This document shows positions 1 through 8,764 of a DNA stretch of 64,000 nt, in pieces. The stretch spans positions 3,038,001 to 3,102,000 of the forward strand of contig NZ_VFNP01000001.1 of assembly GCF_006715635.1 (NCBI RefSeq), in the 5' to 3' direction. Numbering within the stretch: position 1 is the stretch's first letter; every line of letters begins with the position of its first letter. The notes under the pieces are model-generated. The model ran no database searches. It was not told the origin of the DNA and was given only the letters and a program-made list of their open reading frames with translations. A program made the position numbers and the translations under genes. The stretch comes from Streptomyces sp. SLBN-118 (lineage in GTDB: Bacteria > Actinomycetota > Actinomycetes > Streptomycetales > Streptomycetaceae).

Positions 1-3000
1 GGTGCCGTCGCCGTCCGGGAGCTTGACCTCGGTCGGGTTCGGGTTCGGGTGGAAGTCCAGGGGCGCGCCCAGCCGGATCGGACCGGAGCCCTGACCGGAC
101 CAGCCCGCACCCAGCACGGTGTCGCTCGTGTCCAGCGAGTTGTACGCGAACCTCGCGAAGGTGTTCACCCCTCGACCCGGGTTGTTGAACGCGTTGTACG
201 ACCAGACGCTGTTGCCGGACGCCAGGTTGTTCATCATCGTCGAACCGGCGCCCGTGTTCTGGCCGGTGTACGTGTAGAACTTCTCCAGGCCGAGCGTGTT
301 GGAGGTCGGGTCCTCCACCGCGACGTTCTGCTTCAGCGACGGAATGGCGCCCGTGCCGGCCGACAGCCAGCTGCCGTCCGAGATCTTGCGGACGTCCCAA
401 CCCAGTACGTACTCGGTGCGCTTGGAGCCGTTGTCCGAGTTGATGGGGGTCTTGACCTGCGCCTGGATGGTCGCGGACTTGCCCGGCAGCAGCGCCGGGA
501 TGGCCGTCGACAGCTGGTTGCCGCCGTTGGTCATGTCCGTGCCGTCGGGCAGCTTCCAGGTGTACGACAGCTGCCGCTCACCCGCGGCCCACGCGGTCGC
601 GGTGGTGTTGGTGACCGTGAAGTCCACCGTGTACTGGGAGTTCGGGGTCATCCGGGCCGGCGTCTGCGGCGCGTAGTACGTGTCCTCGGTCGTCGAGTCG
701 ACGTAGATGACCTGCATGTACGGGCGCAGCTGCGGGTCGGAGGCCTCCGACGACAGGAACAGAGTGCGCTCCTGCGGACCGGTGGTCGTCTCGTCCTTCA
801 GCTTGACGGCCACGCCCTTGTTGTTGGCGGGCGTGGTCACCCAGGACTGCATCAGGCCGGTGGCGTCCCACCAGTGGCGGCCGACCTCGTCCGTGATCTG
901 CGGGACGGTGTCCGAGACGGTGGCGGACATGTCGCCGCCCGCCGTCGTCCACGCGGTGGTGGAAGTGGCGTTGTTCCAGGTGGCCTGGGTTTCGGTGAAG
1001 TCCCGCGTCAGCGCGTGGAGTTCGTAGATCGCACCATTGGTGGTGCTGGTCGTCTCCGCCCCCCACATGTACATCTTGTTCTCCAGCACCGTCGCAGTGG
1101 ACGGAATGCCGGTAGTGGGGAACTTCAGCACCGCACGCGTCTTGCCGTACGTGGTGGAGTTGTTGCCGACGCTCAGCCACGTCTGACCCACGCCGAAGGA
1201 CTGGATCGCGTCCTGGTTCGTCGTCGGCTGCTGCGAGGACAGCGTGGTGTCCGTCTGACCCGCCTGGATGATCTTCATCGTCCGGCCGGCCTTCGGGATG
1301 CCCACCACCCGGGTCGGCGACCCGAGCAGCTCACCGCCCTTGGTCTTGACCGCCAGCTGGTAGAAGTACGACTTGCCGATCTCCGAGGAGCTGGAGTCCG
1401 GGGTCGGCACCGCGGTGGTGTCCGTGTACGTGGTCGCGGTCGCGGGGATCGGCGCGATCAGCGTCGCCGCCGACGGCGTGAAGACCTGCTGCGTGGAGCG
1501 GTGCAGCTGGTACTCGACGATGTCGTCGTTCGCCGCGCCACCCGTGTTGACGTATGCCGGCCAGGACAGCTCCGGGCCCGTGCCGTGCACTACGGTCGGG
1601 GAGTCCAGCGCTGTGCCGACCTTGCCGTAGGTGACCGTCAGGCGCGGAATGGTCGAGGTCTCGCCGCCGTAGGTGTTGCCGTCGCCCGCCTCGTAGCGCG
1701 GGCCACCGGTCGGCGCAGTGCCTGACTCATCGATGGCCTTCAGCACGAACCCGTAGTTCGGGGCGGTGCCGGACACCCACTTCTGGACGGTGTCGGCGAC
1801 CGGGAAGTCGTGCCACAGGTTGTACTTGCCGATGGGCTTCACGATCTGGGCCGGGTTCACCAGCCGGACCGAGTCCGCCAGGGTGCGCGTGGTCGAACTG
1901 CCGGTGTCACCCAGCACGATCTTGCCCGCGTTGCCCTTGGCGAAGCTGTACTCGGCGGCGTCCAGGGTCTTCCAGACCCCGCCGGTCCCGGTCTGGTTGA
2001 CCGTGTAGTTCTTGGTGCCACCGTTGTACGTGACGGTGTACGGGGCTGCCGTGGCCGCGTCGGAGGCCGCCGGGTAGTGCACATCCACCCGGTAGGAGTC
2101 GGTCTCCGGGACCTGCGGCTGCCAGGTGTACTTCTCGCCCGTCAGCGCGTTCTTGTTGTAGGCGAAATCGTCATTGGTCGCAGCCCCACCGGTGGTGGTG
2201 CCTCCCGGCCACTCGCCGACCGCCGCCGTGCCGGTGTCCCCGTCGTCCTGCTGGACGGTGGTGCCGGACAGCTCACCCACCAGCGCACTGGTGTTGGACC
2301 AAGTCGCGCCCGACTCGGTCCACGCACCAGTCGCCCGGTGCGCCTCGATGGTCACCGCGTTGCCGTTGGTGGTGTGCGACTGGTCGTAGTACATCGACAG
2401 CCGCGCGGCATCGACCTTGACGCCCGCCGGGATCTCACTCAGCGGGAACTGGATCAGTGAGCGGGCGATGCCCGTGTCCGTCTTGCCGGCCGACAGCTTC
2501 CACGTGGTGTTGAAGTTCACCGACGGCTGGTCGGACAGGACCATCGTGTCCTGCGAGGTCGTCGGCGACGGCGCGATGGTGATGGTCGGGTCGATGACGA
2601 CCGGGTACTGACGCTCCTTCGCCGCGAGCCACTTGGCGTCCGGCGTGAGCGTCAGCTTCCAGTTCTTCCCGTCCCGGGTGAGCTTCTGAGAAACCTTGGT
2701 GGAGTACGTACCACCGGTGGGTGAAAGGGGCGTCTTCTTGGCGTCCGTCATGTACGGCGCCGGGATCACCATCACCGGAGTGTTCGGGAGCTCACCGAAC
2801 AGCGCGACGGAACCGTCCTTGCGAGCCTTCGGCGTCAGGCCGTCGGTGTTCAGCGTGAAGGTGTACGAAACCGGGCCGGCCGGAGCCGCCTCCAGAACGA
2901 TGTTCTCCTTGACCTGTCCCCGGCCCACCACGTACTGCAGATCCGCGCCGGAAACAGCGTCCTTGTACGTGACGGTCTCGCCCTTGGCCTGCGGCTTCAG

Positions 3001-3537
3001 CGACTTGCCGGCACCCTTCAGACCCATCGTGACCGAGCGGCCGTTCGGCGCCCCGAAACGCAGCAGCTTCTCGGCGTCGGAGCCGAACCAGCTCTCGCCC
3101 GTGTTCGCCGTGTTGGCGAAGTCGAAACCCTTCGCCATCGTCGGCCTGAGCTCCGTGTCAATGGGCTTCCAGGACTTCCCGGACTTGTACGAGACCGGAA
3201 CAGCCGACAGCTCCGCCTCCACCCGGCCGTCCGACATCTGCCAGAACCGCGCCTGCGGCGTGCGCCGTTCGGTCAGCTCCTTGACCCGCTTCGCCTTCGG
3301 AAGCTTCTTGCCCTTCGGCAGCTTCTCGCGGCTCGGTATCTCGAGCTTCCCGCCGACGGGCGGCTTGCCGGCCTCTTCGTCGTCGTCCGAGAACCAGCCC
3401 TTGACGGTATCGACGATCCCCTTGCCGTCGTCATTCGACGACGACGCCGGGGCCGCATAAGCGACCTGCGGCAGCAGCGTTCCCGCCACCGCCGAGACCA
3501 CCAGACAGGAGATATATCTCCTGTACGGAACTTTCAC
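1..3537 (-). CDS. Secreted DNRLRE / golvesin-like / probable Rhs-family wall protein (3' end outside window)
   Basis: The frame is open on the minus strand from a GTG at 3537 to the left edge, so about 1,179 N-terminal residues are visible. The GTG has a GAAAGGG ribosome site seven bases upstream; an ATG at 3555 is in frame but has none. Residues 1-29 form a signal peptide ending near YAAPA, followed by an acidic and then a lysine-rich linker. Two DNRLRE-type beta domains are visible (about 325-430 and 766-950), separated by a golvesin C-terminal-like module (about 456-562) with the usual ETDSYRVDVHYP and LADSVRLV strands. A beta-rich domain (about 956-1055) and a GAGWS segment then resemble the entry to an Rhs shell. 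Family knowledge suggests a large exported Rhs/polymorphic-toxin protein. The toxin tip, if present, lies outside the window. Confidence 0.85.
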   Translation of the reverse strand, partial: MKVPYRRYISCLVVSAVAGTLLPQVAYAAPASSSNDDGKGIVDTVKGWFSDDDEEAGKPPVGGKLEIPSREKLPKGKKLPKAKRVKELTERRTPQARFWQMSDGRVEAELSAVPVSYKSGKSWKPIDTELRPTMAKGFDFANTANTGESWFGSDAEKLLRFGAPNGRSVTMGLKGAGKSLKPQAKGETVTYKDAVSGADLQYVVGRGQVKENIVLEAAPAGPVSYTFTLNTDGLTPKARKDGSVALFGELPNTPVMVIPAPYMTDAKKTPLSPTGGTYSTKVSQKLTRDGKNWKLTLTPDAKWLAAKERQYPVVIDPTITIAPSPTTSQDTMVLSDQPSVNFNTTWKLSAGKTDTGIARSLIQFPLSEIPAGVKVDAARLSMYYDQSHTTNGNAVTIEAHRATGAWTESGATWSNTSALVGELSGTTVQQDDGDTGTAAVGEWPGGTTTGGAATNDDFAYNKNALTGEKYTWQPQVPETDSYRVDVHYPAASDAATAAPYTVTYNGGTKNYTVNQTGTGGVWKTLDAAEYSFAKGNAGKIVLGDTGSSTTRTLADSVRLVNPAQIVKPIGKYNLWHDFPVADTVQKWVSGTAPNYGFVLKAIDESGTAPTGGPRYEAGDGNTYGGETSTIPRLTVTYGKVGTALDSPTVVHGTGPELSWPAYVNTGGAANDDIVEYQLHRSTQQVFTPSAATLIAPIPATATTYTDTTAVPTPDSSSSEIGKSYFYQLAVKTKGGELLGSPTRVVGIPKAGRTMKIIQAGQTDTTLSSQQPTTNQDAIQSFGVGQTWLSVGNNSTTYGKTRAVLKFPTTGIPSTATVLENKMYMWGAETTSTTNGAIYELHALTRDFTETQATWNNATSTTAWTTAGGDMSATVSDTVPQITDEVGRHWWDATGLMQSWVTTPANNKGVAVKLKDETTTGPQERTLFLSSEASDPQLRPYMQVIYVDSTTEDTYYAPQTPARMTPNSQYTVDFTVTNTTATAWAAGERQLSYTWKLPDGTDMTNGGNQLSTAIPALLPGKSATIQAQVKTPINSDNGSKRTEYVLGWDVRKISDGSWLSAGTGAIPSLKQNVAVEDPTSNTLGLEKFYTYTGQNTGAGSTMMNNLASGNSVWSYNAFNNPGRGVNTFARFAYNSLDTSDTVLGAGWSGQGSGPIRLGAPLDFHPNPNPTEVKLPDGDGT

Positions 3538-3845
3538 CTCAATGCCCTTTCGCATCGGCGGGCCAATTCGCCGCATGCGAAACAGGCACGCCGAATGAGC
3601 CGACCCGGAGGTTTCCGGTCGGCGTGACTCATGGCTCCACAGCCGAGAACTGGCAGTTCACGGCTGTGGCGGCGTGTTTCTAATCGCTTGGGTGACGCCC
3701 AGTCAACCCCCGGGACATTCAGGACAGTTGACCCCTGAAAAGAGGGTCGATTCGCCCGTTTCTTCCACTCACTCGCGCCCGACGGGCCGCGTCGTGTATA
3801 AACGCCCGGTTCCGAGTCAGTCAATTCACCGAAAGCCGGTCCCTC
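3538..3845. promoter_or_regulatory. Divergent intergenic region between the Rhs-like gene and the MmpS-like gene
   Basis: No convincing coding sequence lies here. It must hold the promoters of both divergent genes. A TATAAA-like hexamer sits at 3797-3802, about 44 bases before the plus-strand start, but no good -35 box accompanies it. The most striking element is the dyad at 3637-3669, listed separately. Confidence 0.5.
3637..3669. promoter_or_regulatory. 33-nt nearly perfect dyad (operator or hairpin)
   Basis: CCACAGCCG (3637-3645) pairs with CGGCTGTGG (3661-3669), and inside it GAACT (3647-3651) pairs with AGTTC (3655-3659) around GGC. Only one A-A mismatch interrupts the 15 pair positions. 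It is not followed by a T run on either strand and lies between divergent starts, so an operator is at least as likely as a terminator. Confidence 0.55.
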
Positions 3846-4361
3846 ATGCCGTCCATGGAATCACCTGAATCCGTCGAACCCGCTGAATCCGCCGTATCCA
3901 CTGCGTCCGCTGAATCAACTGAACCGGCGAGCCCGGCAGACGCCGACAAGGGCGGGCGCCCCGACCGGCGCGGCCTGGCCATCGCCGCCGTGGCGCTGCT
4001 CGCCTGTGGCGGGCTCATCGGGTACGGCTTCCTCAACACCGACGAGAAGCCCAAGCCGCGCGCCGTCCCGACCGCCGAGGTGACCTACGAGGTGACCGGA
4101 AAGGGCACGGCCGAACTCTCGTACCTCGCGCGCAGCGAGTCGGGCAAGGCGACCGTGGAGAAGCGCGTTGTGCTGCCCTGGAAGAAGACGGTCCAGGTAC
4201 CGCTCGGCAAGGCGCCGACCATCGGTCTTGTCCTGGACGAGAAGGGCGGCCAGGCCAGTTGCTCACTCGCCATCCGCGGCAAGCACGTACAGCTCGCCAC
4301 CGCGTTCGGCAGCTACGGGCGAGCCACCTGCACCGGAGAACTGCCCGCCGGCCGGCACTGA
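3846..4361 (+). CDS. MmpS-like single-pass membrane protein
   Basis: The protein has 171 residues. It has an acidic Ser/Pro/Glu-rich cytoplasmic N-terminus of about 40 residues, one transmembrane segment at about 43-62 (RGLAIAAVALLACGGLIGYG), and an extracytoplasmic domain at about 75-165. That domain carries the VTYEVTGKG, LPWKKTVQVPLG and CSLAIRGK strands typical of the MmpS/Mycobact_memb family, whose mycobacterial members assist MmpL lipid exporters. No MmpL gene is visible nearby, so the partner is unknown. The ribosome site is weak; an ATG three codons downstream is an alternative start. A decayed copy of its C-terminus lies at 5513-5611. Confidence 0.8.
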   Translation: MPSMESPESVEPAESAVSTASAESTEPASPADADKGGRPDRRGLAIAAVALLACGGLIGYGFLNTDEKPKPRAVPTAEVTYEVTGKGTAELSYLARSESGKATVEKRVVLPWKKTVQVPLGKAPTIGLVLDEKGGQASCSLAIRGKHVQLATAFGSYGRATCTGELPAGRH

Positions 4362-4392
4362 ACCCGGGGCTCGCCCTCCAACCCCCGTGCGC

Positions 4393-4977
4393 TCAGCGCT
4401 TGACGCGCGCCCGTCGCGAGACGACCGCGCGCAGCACGCGCTGCCCCTCGATCGACACATCCAGCGCCTGGCGCAGCCCGACGCCGCCCTGTGCGTCGGC
4501 CAGGATTTCCAGGATCTGGATCTGGCGGCGCAGCTCACCGGCGACGAGCGGGCCCGCCCCGTCCGGCTCTCCCTCACGGCAGCGCTTGAGCACGTCGACG
4601 ACATCGGCCGCCGCGGGCTCGTCGGCGCCCGAGCCCACGTCGAAGCGGTTGTGGAGTTCGAGCGCGGCGACGGAGCAGTCGTCCGCCCATTCCCGCAGCG
4701 GGTCCACTTCCCACTCCGAAGGCGCGGCGCCGAGCATCTGACGTACGAGGGCCGCGGTTTCGTCCTCGACGGCGGCGTCCTCCATGGTGGCTCTGGCCTC
4801 GGCGAGCCGTTCCGACCAGTCCTCCTCGCCTTCCACCAGGCCCGCCCACAGCGGACGCAGCGCATCGGCCTCGGACGCGAGCAGGGGCAGGCAGCGGTCC
4901 AGGCAGGCGAGCCCGCTCGCGGCCAGGCCTCGCTCATCCGCCTGTGCGATCAGTTGCCTCAGGCTCTTCGACGCCAC
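4393..4977 (-). CDS. Conserved hypothetical protein, mostly helical and acidic
   Basis: This is a 194-residue cytoplasmic-looking protein with a GTG start at 4977 and a GGAGG ribosome site five bases upstream. It is rich in Ala, Glu and Leu with long amphipathic helices, lacks a signal peptide or membrane segment, and ends in an Arg/Lys-rich tail. I recognise no catalytic motif. It converges on the MmpS-like gene with only 31 bases between the stops, and no terminator was seen there. Codon use is normal for the window, so it is a genuine gene; its function is unknown. Confidence 0.75.
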   Translation of the reverse strand: MASKSLRQLIAQADERGLAASGLACLDRCLPLLASEADALRPLWAGLVEGEEDWSERLAEARATMEDAAVEDETAALVRQMLGAAPSEWEVDPLREWADDCSVAALELHNRFDVGSGADEPAAADVVDVLKRCREGEPDGAGPLVAGELRRQIQILEILADAQGGVGLRQALDVSIEGQRVLRAVVSRRARVKR

Positions 4978-5280
4978 GGACGCCTCCCATCGCGGACGCA
5001 GTACTTCCTCTTACTGCGCCCCGTGGCTCGAATGCGTCACTCCGCCGGCCGGGAATCCCCATTCTTTCCAGGAATCGGAAGAAAGGTCCCCCGGTACAGC
5101 CGCGGGCCGCTTGGCGAAAAAGTACTCCTTCCGGCACCCCGGCCGCCACAGTCTTGGCGATCTGATCCGAAACACATTCGCAAGCCGATCACGCACATAT
5201 GCGCCACAACTCTGTTACATTCTGGCCACCTGGAACTCGGCCTGCAGAGCGCCCTGTTGGGACCGCCGCGACCCAAGACT

Positions 5281-5316
5281 GGTGTGGGCCCGCGCACCCC
5301 CGGGCGGGCCCACACC
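5281..5316 (-). terminator. Perfect GC-rich hairpin
   Basis: GGTGTGGGCCCGC (5281-5293) pairs perfectly with GCGGGCCCACACC (5304-5316). It lies just beyond the recognisable part of the minus-strand membrane relic and is probably its original terminator. The core resembles the hairpin at 55106-55143. Confidence 0.6.
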
Positions 5317-5512
5317 GCGGCGTCCTTCAAGGCCGCCTGCTCCTCCCTGTGCACCGCCTTGACGTTCCGCATGCGCGTCAGCCTGCGGACGACGAGTATC
5401 GCCAGCAGCACGGCCACGATGTCGAGGATTCCCGCGAGGACGAAGGCGTCCGCGCCCGCTTTGCAGGCGTCCGGAGTGTCCAGCCGAGTCGTACTGGCTG
5501 CCCGCGACCGAC
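5317..5512 (-). pseudogene. Remnant of a small membrane protein
   Basis: On the minus strand one frame reads DACKAGADAFVLAG, then ILDIVAVLLAILVVRRLTRM, then a charged tail NVKAVHREEQAALKDAA, before running through the hairpin at 5281-5316. The hydrophobic stretch followed by Arg/Lys looks like a real membrane anchor. There is no credible start with a ribosome site, and upstream the frame runs antisense into the MmpS-like relic, which marks the breakpoint near 5512. The family is not recognised. It could instead be a very small intact gene. Confidence 0.4.
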
Positions 5513-5611
5513 TGCACACTCGCCATCCGTGGCAAACACGCACAAAGCGCTACAGTCTCGGGTGCGTTCGGCCGCGCCACGTGTACGGGGGAAGTGCCCG
5601 CCACGCCGCGA
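5513..5611 (+). pseudogene. C-terminal remnant of an MmpS-like gene
   Basis: One plus frame reads CTLAIRGKHAQSATVSGAFG and then RATCTGEVPA. This matches the last 30 residues of the intact MmpS-like protein encoded at 3846-4361 (CSLAIRGKHVQLATAFGSYG, RATCTGELPA). Upstream of 5513 the similarity stops abruptly and sequence antisense to another relic begins. It therefore looks like the tail of a duplicated or ancestral paralogue left by a deletion. Confidence 0.65.
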
Positions 5612-5742
5612 CCCCCACCGTGACCTCGATCACAAACGCTGGCCCGTGTGACGTTTCGGCACCCGCGGGCGCTGGGTGAAGCAGGCCGCCGATGTGACAA
5701 GTGAGCCGTAAGTGAATTGAACTCTCCTGAGGGGTGGGGCAT

Positions 5743-8499
5743 TTGAGCCCGCGCAAGTCGCATGCCTACCGACCGTTGAGCATGAAACGAAGAGCATGGC
5801 TGACGCTCGGTGCCGTCGTCCTGGGTGGTGCGGGTGTGGTCACGGTGGCCACGGCCAATCCGTCCCATACACCGGAGCCGCCGCGGCAGAATGAGCGAGC
5901 CGCCAAGCTGCGCTCGATCGCGCTCGCCAAGGGCACGGCCACCGACCGGGAGCTGCCGTCGACCACCACCGAGCCGTTCTCGCTGATCGGTATCGGCTGG
6001 GACAACGCCTCCGTCAAGCCCGAGGGCCTCGCGCAGGTGCGTACGCGCAGCGTGGAGACCGGCAAGTGGAGCGGCTGGCAGACGCTGGAGCTGAACTCGG
6101 AGGATGCCCCTGACGGTTCCGAGGCCGCTGGGGGGCGTGGCGCCTCCGAGCCACTGTGGGTGGGTCCGTCCACTGCCGTGCAGGTACGGGTGGACGGGAA
6201 CAAGACCCTGCCCAAGGGTCTGAAGCTGCACATGGTCGACCCCGGAGTGAGCAAGGCCGAGGCGAAGAACCCCGCCGCGCCGGCGGCGATGCTGAGCACG
6301 CCCGCCCCCGCCATGGACAACGCGGCGTTCGCGGTGGAGGGGTCCCCCTCCGCCACCGCGTCGGACACCGGCATCCCCATGGTGTCGGCGTCCCCGACGG
6401 ACACCGCCACGGCCACCGAGACCGCGACGCCGGCGGACACGGCCACGCCCACCGACACCGCGTCGCCGACCCCGACGGACAGCGTCACGCCGACGCCCAC
6501 CGCCACCAAGCCGGTTCCGCTGCCGTCGACGGTCAGGCAGCCGCCCATCATCAGCCGCGCCCAGTGGGGTGCCGACGAGTCGATGGTCGACGACCCGGCC
6601 GAGTACATCGAGAAGATCCAGGCGGTCTTCATCCACCACACCGTCGGCTCGAACAACTACAGCTGCGCCGAGTCGGCCGCCCTGGTCCGCGGCATCATGA
6701 CGTACCACATCCAGTCCGAGGGCTGGAACGACCTGGGCTACAACTTCCTGGTCGACAAGTGCGGCCAGATCTTCGAGGGCCGCGGCGGCGGCATCGACCT
6801 GCCCGTCAAGGGCGCCCACACCTACGGCTTCAACAGCTACTCCACCGCCATCTCCTTCCTCGGTGACTTCGAGGGCGACCCCGCGACCGGAAAGCCGGCC
6901 GGAAAGCCGACGAAGGCCGCGCTGCAGGCGGCGGCCCGGGTGGCCGCCTGGAAGCTCGGCCAGTACGGCGGCGACCCGCAGGGCACGGTCACGCTGACCG
7001 CCCAGGGCAACACCGGCAAGTACACCGAGGGCCAGCAGGCCACCATGAAGGTGATCTCCGGACACCGCGACGCCTACGCGACCGCCTGCCCCGGCAAGAA
7101 CCTGTACGCCAAGCTCCCCTCCATCCGCGACTTCGCCGCCGGTCCGGGCCGCAACTCCGCGATCCCGACCGCCGACTTCAACCGCGACGGCATCACCGAC
7201 CTGGTCGCGGGCCTGCCCAAGGTCGCGAGCAGCGCGGGCGGGGTCACCGTTCTGCCGGGCACCACCGACGGACCGAGCACCACCGTCCGGAAGTCCATCG
7301 ACCAGAACGGCACGGGCGTGCCGGGTACGAACGAGAGCGGTGACCAGTTCGGCACCACCTCCGCCTGGGGCGACTACAACGGCGACGGTTACGCCGATCT
7401 GGTCGTGGGTACACCCGGCGAGGACGACGAGTCCGGCCACACCGACACCGGTTCGGTGACCGTCCTGAACGGCCCCGGGCTCGATTCCGGCGTCAGTTAT
7501 ATGACGTCCCCCGCCTACCGCGTGAGCGGTGACAAGCTCGGCACCGCCGTCGCCGTGGGCGACTTCAACGCCGACGGCACCGCCGATGTCCTCTCCGTCG
7601 CTCCCGGAGTGCCGGGCCGCTGGTGGATGTTCGAGTCCAAGAACCCCACCTATGCGACGAAGGCGGGCTGGCTGAGCGACACCGCGAACACCTCGGTGGT
7701 CTCCTTCGCCTCCGCCGGAAGCGGCGACTTCAACGGCGACGGCTACGCGGATGCGGCGATCACCTACCGCGACTCGTCGGGTGTCGGCCGGATCCTCGCG
7801 CTCAAGGGCTCGCCCAACGGTCTGGAGCGGGTCGGCCTCCTCTACCCGCGCGGCGGCCGTTCGCTCGCCGTGGGTGACATCAACGGGGACGGGTACGACG
7901 ACCTCGCGATCGGCCAGCCCAACGCCACCGAGTCCGGCCATCTCGCCAAGGGCGGCGCGGTCGCCACGGTGCTCGGCTCGCCCACCGGGCTGACCAAGGA
8001 CGGCCGGAAGACCTTCAGTCAGGCCACCACCGGCATCCCCGACTCCGACGAGACCGGTGACACGATGGGCGCCTCGGTCTCCGTCGGCGACGTCGACCTC
8101 GACGGCTACGCCGACATCCTCACCGGCCTGCCCGGCGAGGACCTGACCCGCGGTGGCGTCAACCAGTCCAACGCCGGCATGGTCATCCTGATCCCCGGCT
8201 CCGCCACGGGCATGACTGCCACCGGTTCGGTCGCGTACCACCAGGACACCACAGGCATGCCGGGTACCACCGAGCCCAACGACCGGCTCGGCTCGGCCGT
8301 CACGCTGGCCGACCTGTCCGGCTACAGCAGGGCCGAATTCGCCCTCGGCGCGGACGGCGAGGACGCCAACAACGGCACGATCCTCCAGGTCGACAACAGC
8401 AGCACCTCCGGCATCGTCCCCTCCTCGGGCGTCTACTACGGCACCACGACGCTCGACGCACCCAATGGCGTCGGGATCGGCCGGCTGCTCACCCCGTAG
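5743..8499 (+). CDS. Exported peptidoglycan-recognition amidase with FG-GAP repeats
   Basis: The start is uncertain. TTG 5743 has GAGGGG eight bases upstream; ATG 5782 lacks a ribosome site but begins a compact signal peptide (MKRRAWLTLGAVVLGG) whose twin arginine could also suggest Tat export. After a beta-type domain and a Thr/Pro linker (about 220-258) comes a PGRP/amidase-2 domain (about 266-452). Its HHT, GAHTYG and GHRD..TACPG motifs supply the zinc ligands, so N-acetylmuramoyl-L-alanine amidase activity on cell-wall peptidoglycan is expected. The C-terminal half has about seven FG-GAP calcium-binding repeats (DFNRDG, DYNGDG, DFNADG, DFNGDG, DINGDG, DVDLDG), the last degenerate. It is monocistronic with a strong terminator. 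Confidence 0.93.
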   Translation: MSPRKSHAYRPLSMKRRAWLTLGAVVLGGAGVVTVATANPSHTPEPPRQNERAAKLRSIALAKGTATDRELPSTTTEPFSLIGIGWDNASVKPEGLAQVRTRSVETGKWSGWQTLELNSEDAPDGSEAAGGRGASEPLWVGPSTAVQVRVDGNKTLPKGLKLHMVDPGVSKAEAKNPAAPAAMLSTPAPAMDNAAFAVEGSPSATASDTGIPMVSASPTDTATATETATPADTATPTDTASPTPTDSVTPTPTATKPVPLPSTVRQPPIISRAQWGADESMVDDPAEYIEKIQAVFIHHTVGSNNYSCAESAALVRGIMTYHIQSEGWNDLGYNFLVDKCGQIFEGRGGGIDLPVKGAHTYGFNSYSTAISFLGDFEGDPATGKPAGKPTKAALQAAARVAAWKLGQYGGDPQGTVTLTAQGNTGKYTEGQQATMKVISGHRDAYATACPGKNLYAKLPSIRDFAAGPGRNSAIPTADFNRDGITDLVAGLPKVASSAGGVTVLPGTTDGPSTTVRKSIDQNGTGVPGTNESGDQFGTTSAWGDYNGDGYADLVVGTPGEDDESGHTDTGSVTVLNGPGLDSGVSYMTSPAYRVSGDKLGTAVAVGDFNADGTADVLSVAPGVPGRWWMFESKNPTYATKAGWLSDTANTSVVSFASAGSGDFNGDGYADAAITYRDSSGVGRILALKGSPNGLERVGLLYPRGGRSLAVGDINGDGYDDLAIGQPNATESGHLAKGGAVATVLGSPTGLTKDGRKTFSQATTGIPDSDETGDTMGASVSVGDVDLDGYADILTGLPGEDLTRGGVNQSNAGMVILIPGSATGMTATGSVAYHQDTTGMPGTTEPNDRLGSAVTLADLSGYSRAEFALGADGEDANNGTILQVDNSSTSGIVPSSGVYYGTTTLDAPNGVGIGRLLTP

Positions 8500-8519
8500 C
8501 GGCCGACCGCCTTCCCCCA

Positions 8520-8555
8520 GCGGCCGGGGTCCCGGGAAAATGGGACCCCGGCCGC
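8520..8555 (+). terminator. Terminator of the amidase gene
   Basis: GCGGCCGGGGTCCC (8520-8533) pairs perfectly with GGGACCCCGGCCGC (8542-8555) around an eight-base loop, 21 bases after the amidase stop codon. Confidence 0.85.
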
Positions 8556-8574
8556 CTTCGTGCCTACCGCCTGG

Positions 8575-8763
8575 TCAGCGGAAGCTCGGCTCCGCCGTCA
8601 CCGGCGACTTCAACACGTTGTCGACGCCGGTCCCGCACGGGATGGGGAGATTGCCGATCGGGGTGAACCAGCCACCGATCGCCCAGCCCTTCCCACGCCT
8701 GCGGATCCGGCGCGAAGACACCGGTGTTGAACCCGCACCCGGTGGAACCTCAACAATCCACAA
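8575..8763 (-). CDS. Doubtful 62-residue ORF downstream of the hexosaminidase
   Basis: A frame starting at TTG 8763 runs to 8575. Its second half (GWAIGGWFTPIGNLPIPCGT...) has high GC at third positions, as real genes here do, while its first 15 codons do not. There is no ribosome site at the TTG. It may be a fragment of a larger lost gene or a chance frame; the family is not recognised. Confidence 0.2.
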   Translation of the reverse strand: MWIVEVPPGAGSTPVSSRRIRRRGKGWAIGGWFTPIGNLPIPCGTGVDNVLKSPVTAEPSFR

Positions 8764-8764
8764 C

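Larger units (their letters stand above)
4978..5742. other. 765-bp gap holding decayed gene fragments
   Basis: No intact gene is convincing here. From 4978 to about 5280 I see only the promoter region of the minus-strand gene and no recognisable fragment. About 5281-5611 holds two relics meeting back to back, listed separately. About 5612-5742 is the upstream region of the amidase gene, with a GAGGGG ribosome site at 5729-5734. Confidence 0.6.

Noticed and set aside
49..1725. Long plus-strand open frame opposite the Rhs-like gene
   Set aside because: It is Arg/Gly-rich nonsense caused by high GC. The minus strand encodes recognisable DNRLRE and golvesin-like domains across the same DNA.
3534..3824. 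96-residue minus-strand ORF upstream of the Rhs-like gene
   Set aside because: It overlaps the Rhs start in another frame, runs through the dyad, and has no ribosome site or recognisable similarity.
5215..8241. 1,008-codon minus-strand open frame
   Set aside because: It lies antisense to the PGRP/FG-GAP amidase gene, has no domain and no ribosome site; it is a GC-driven shadow.
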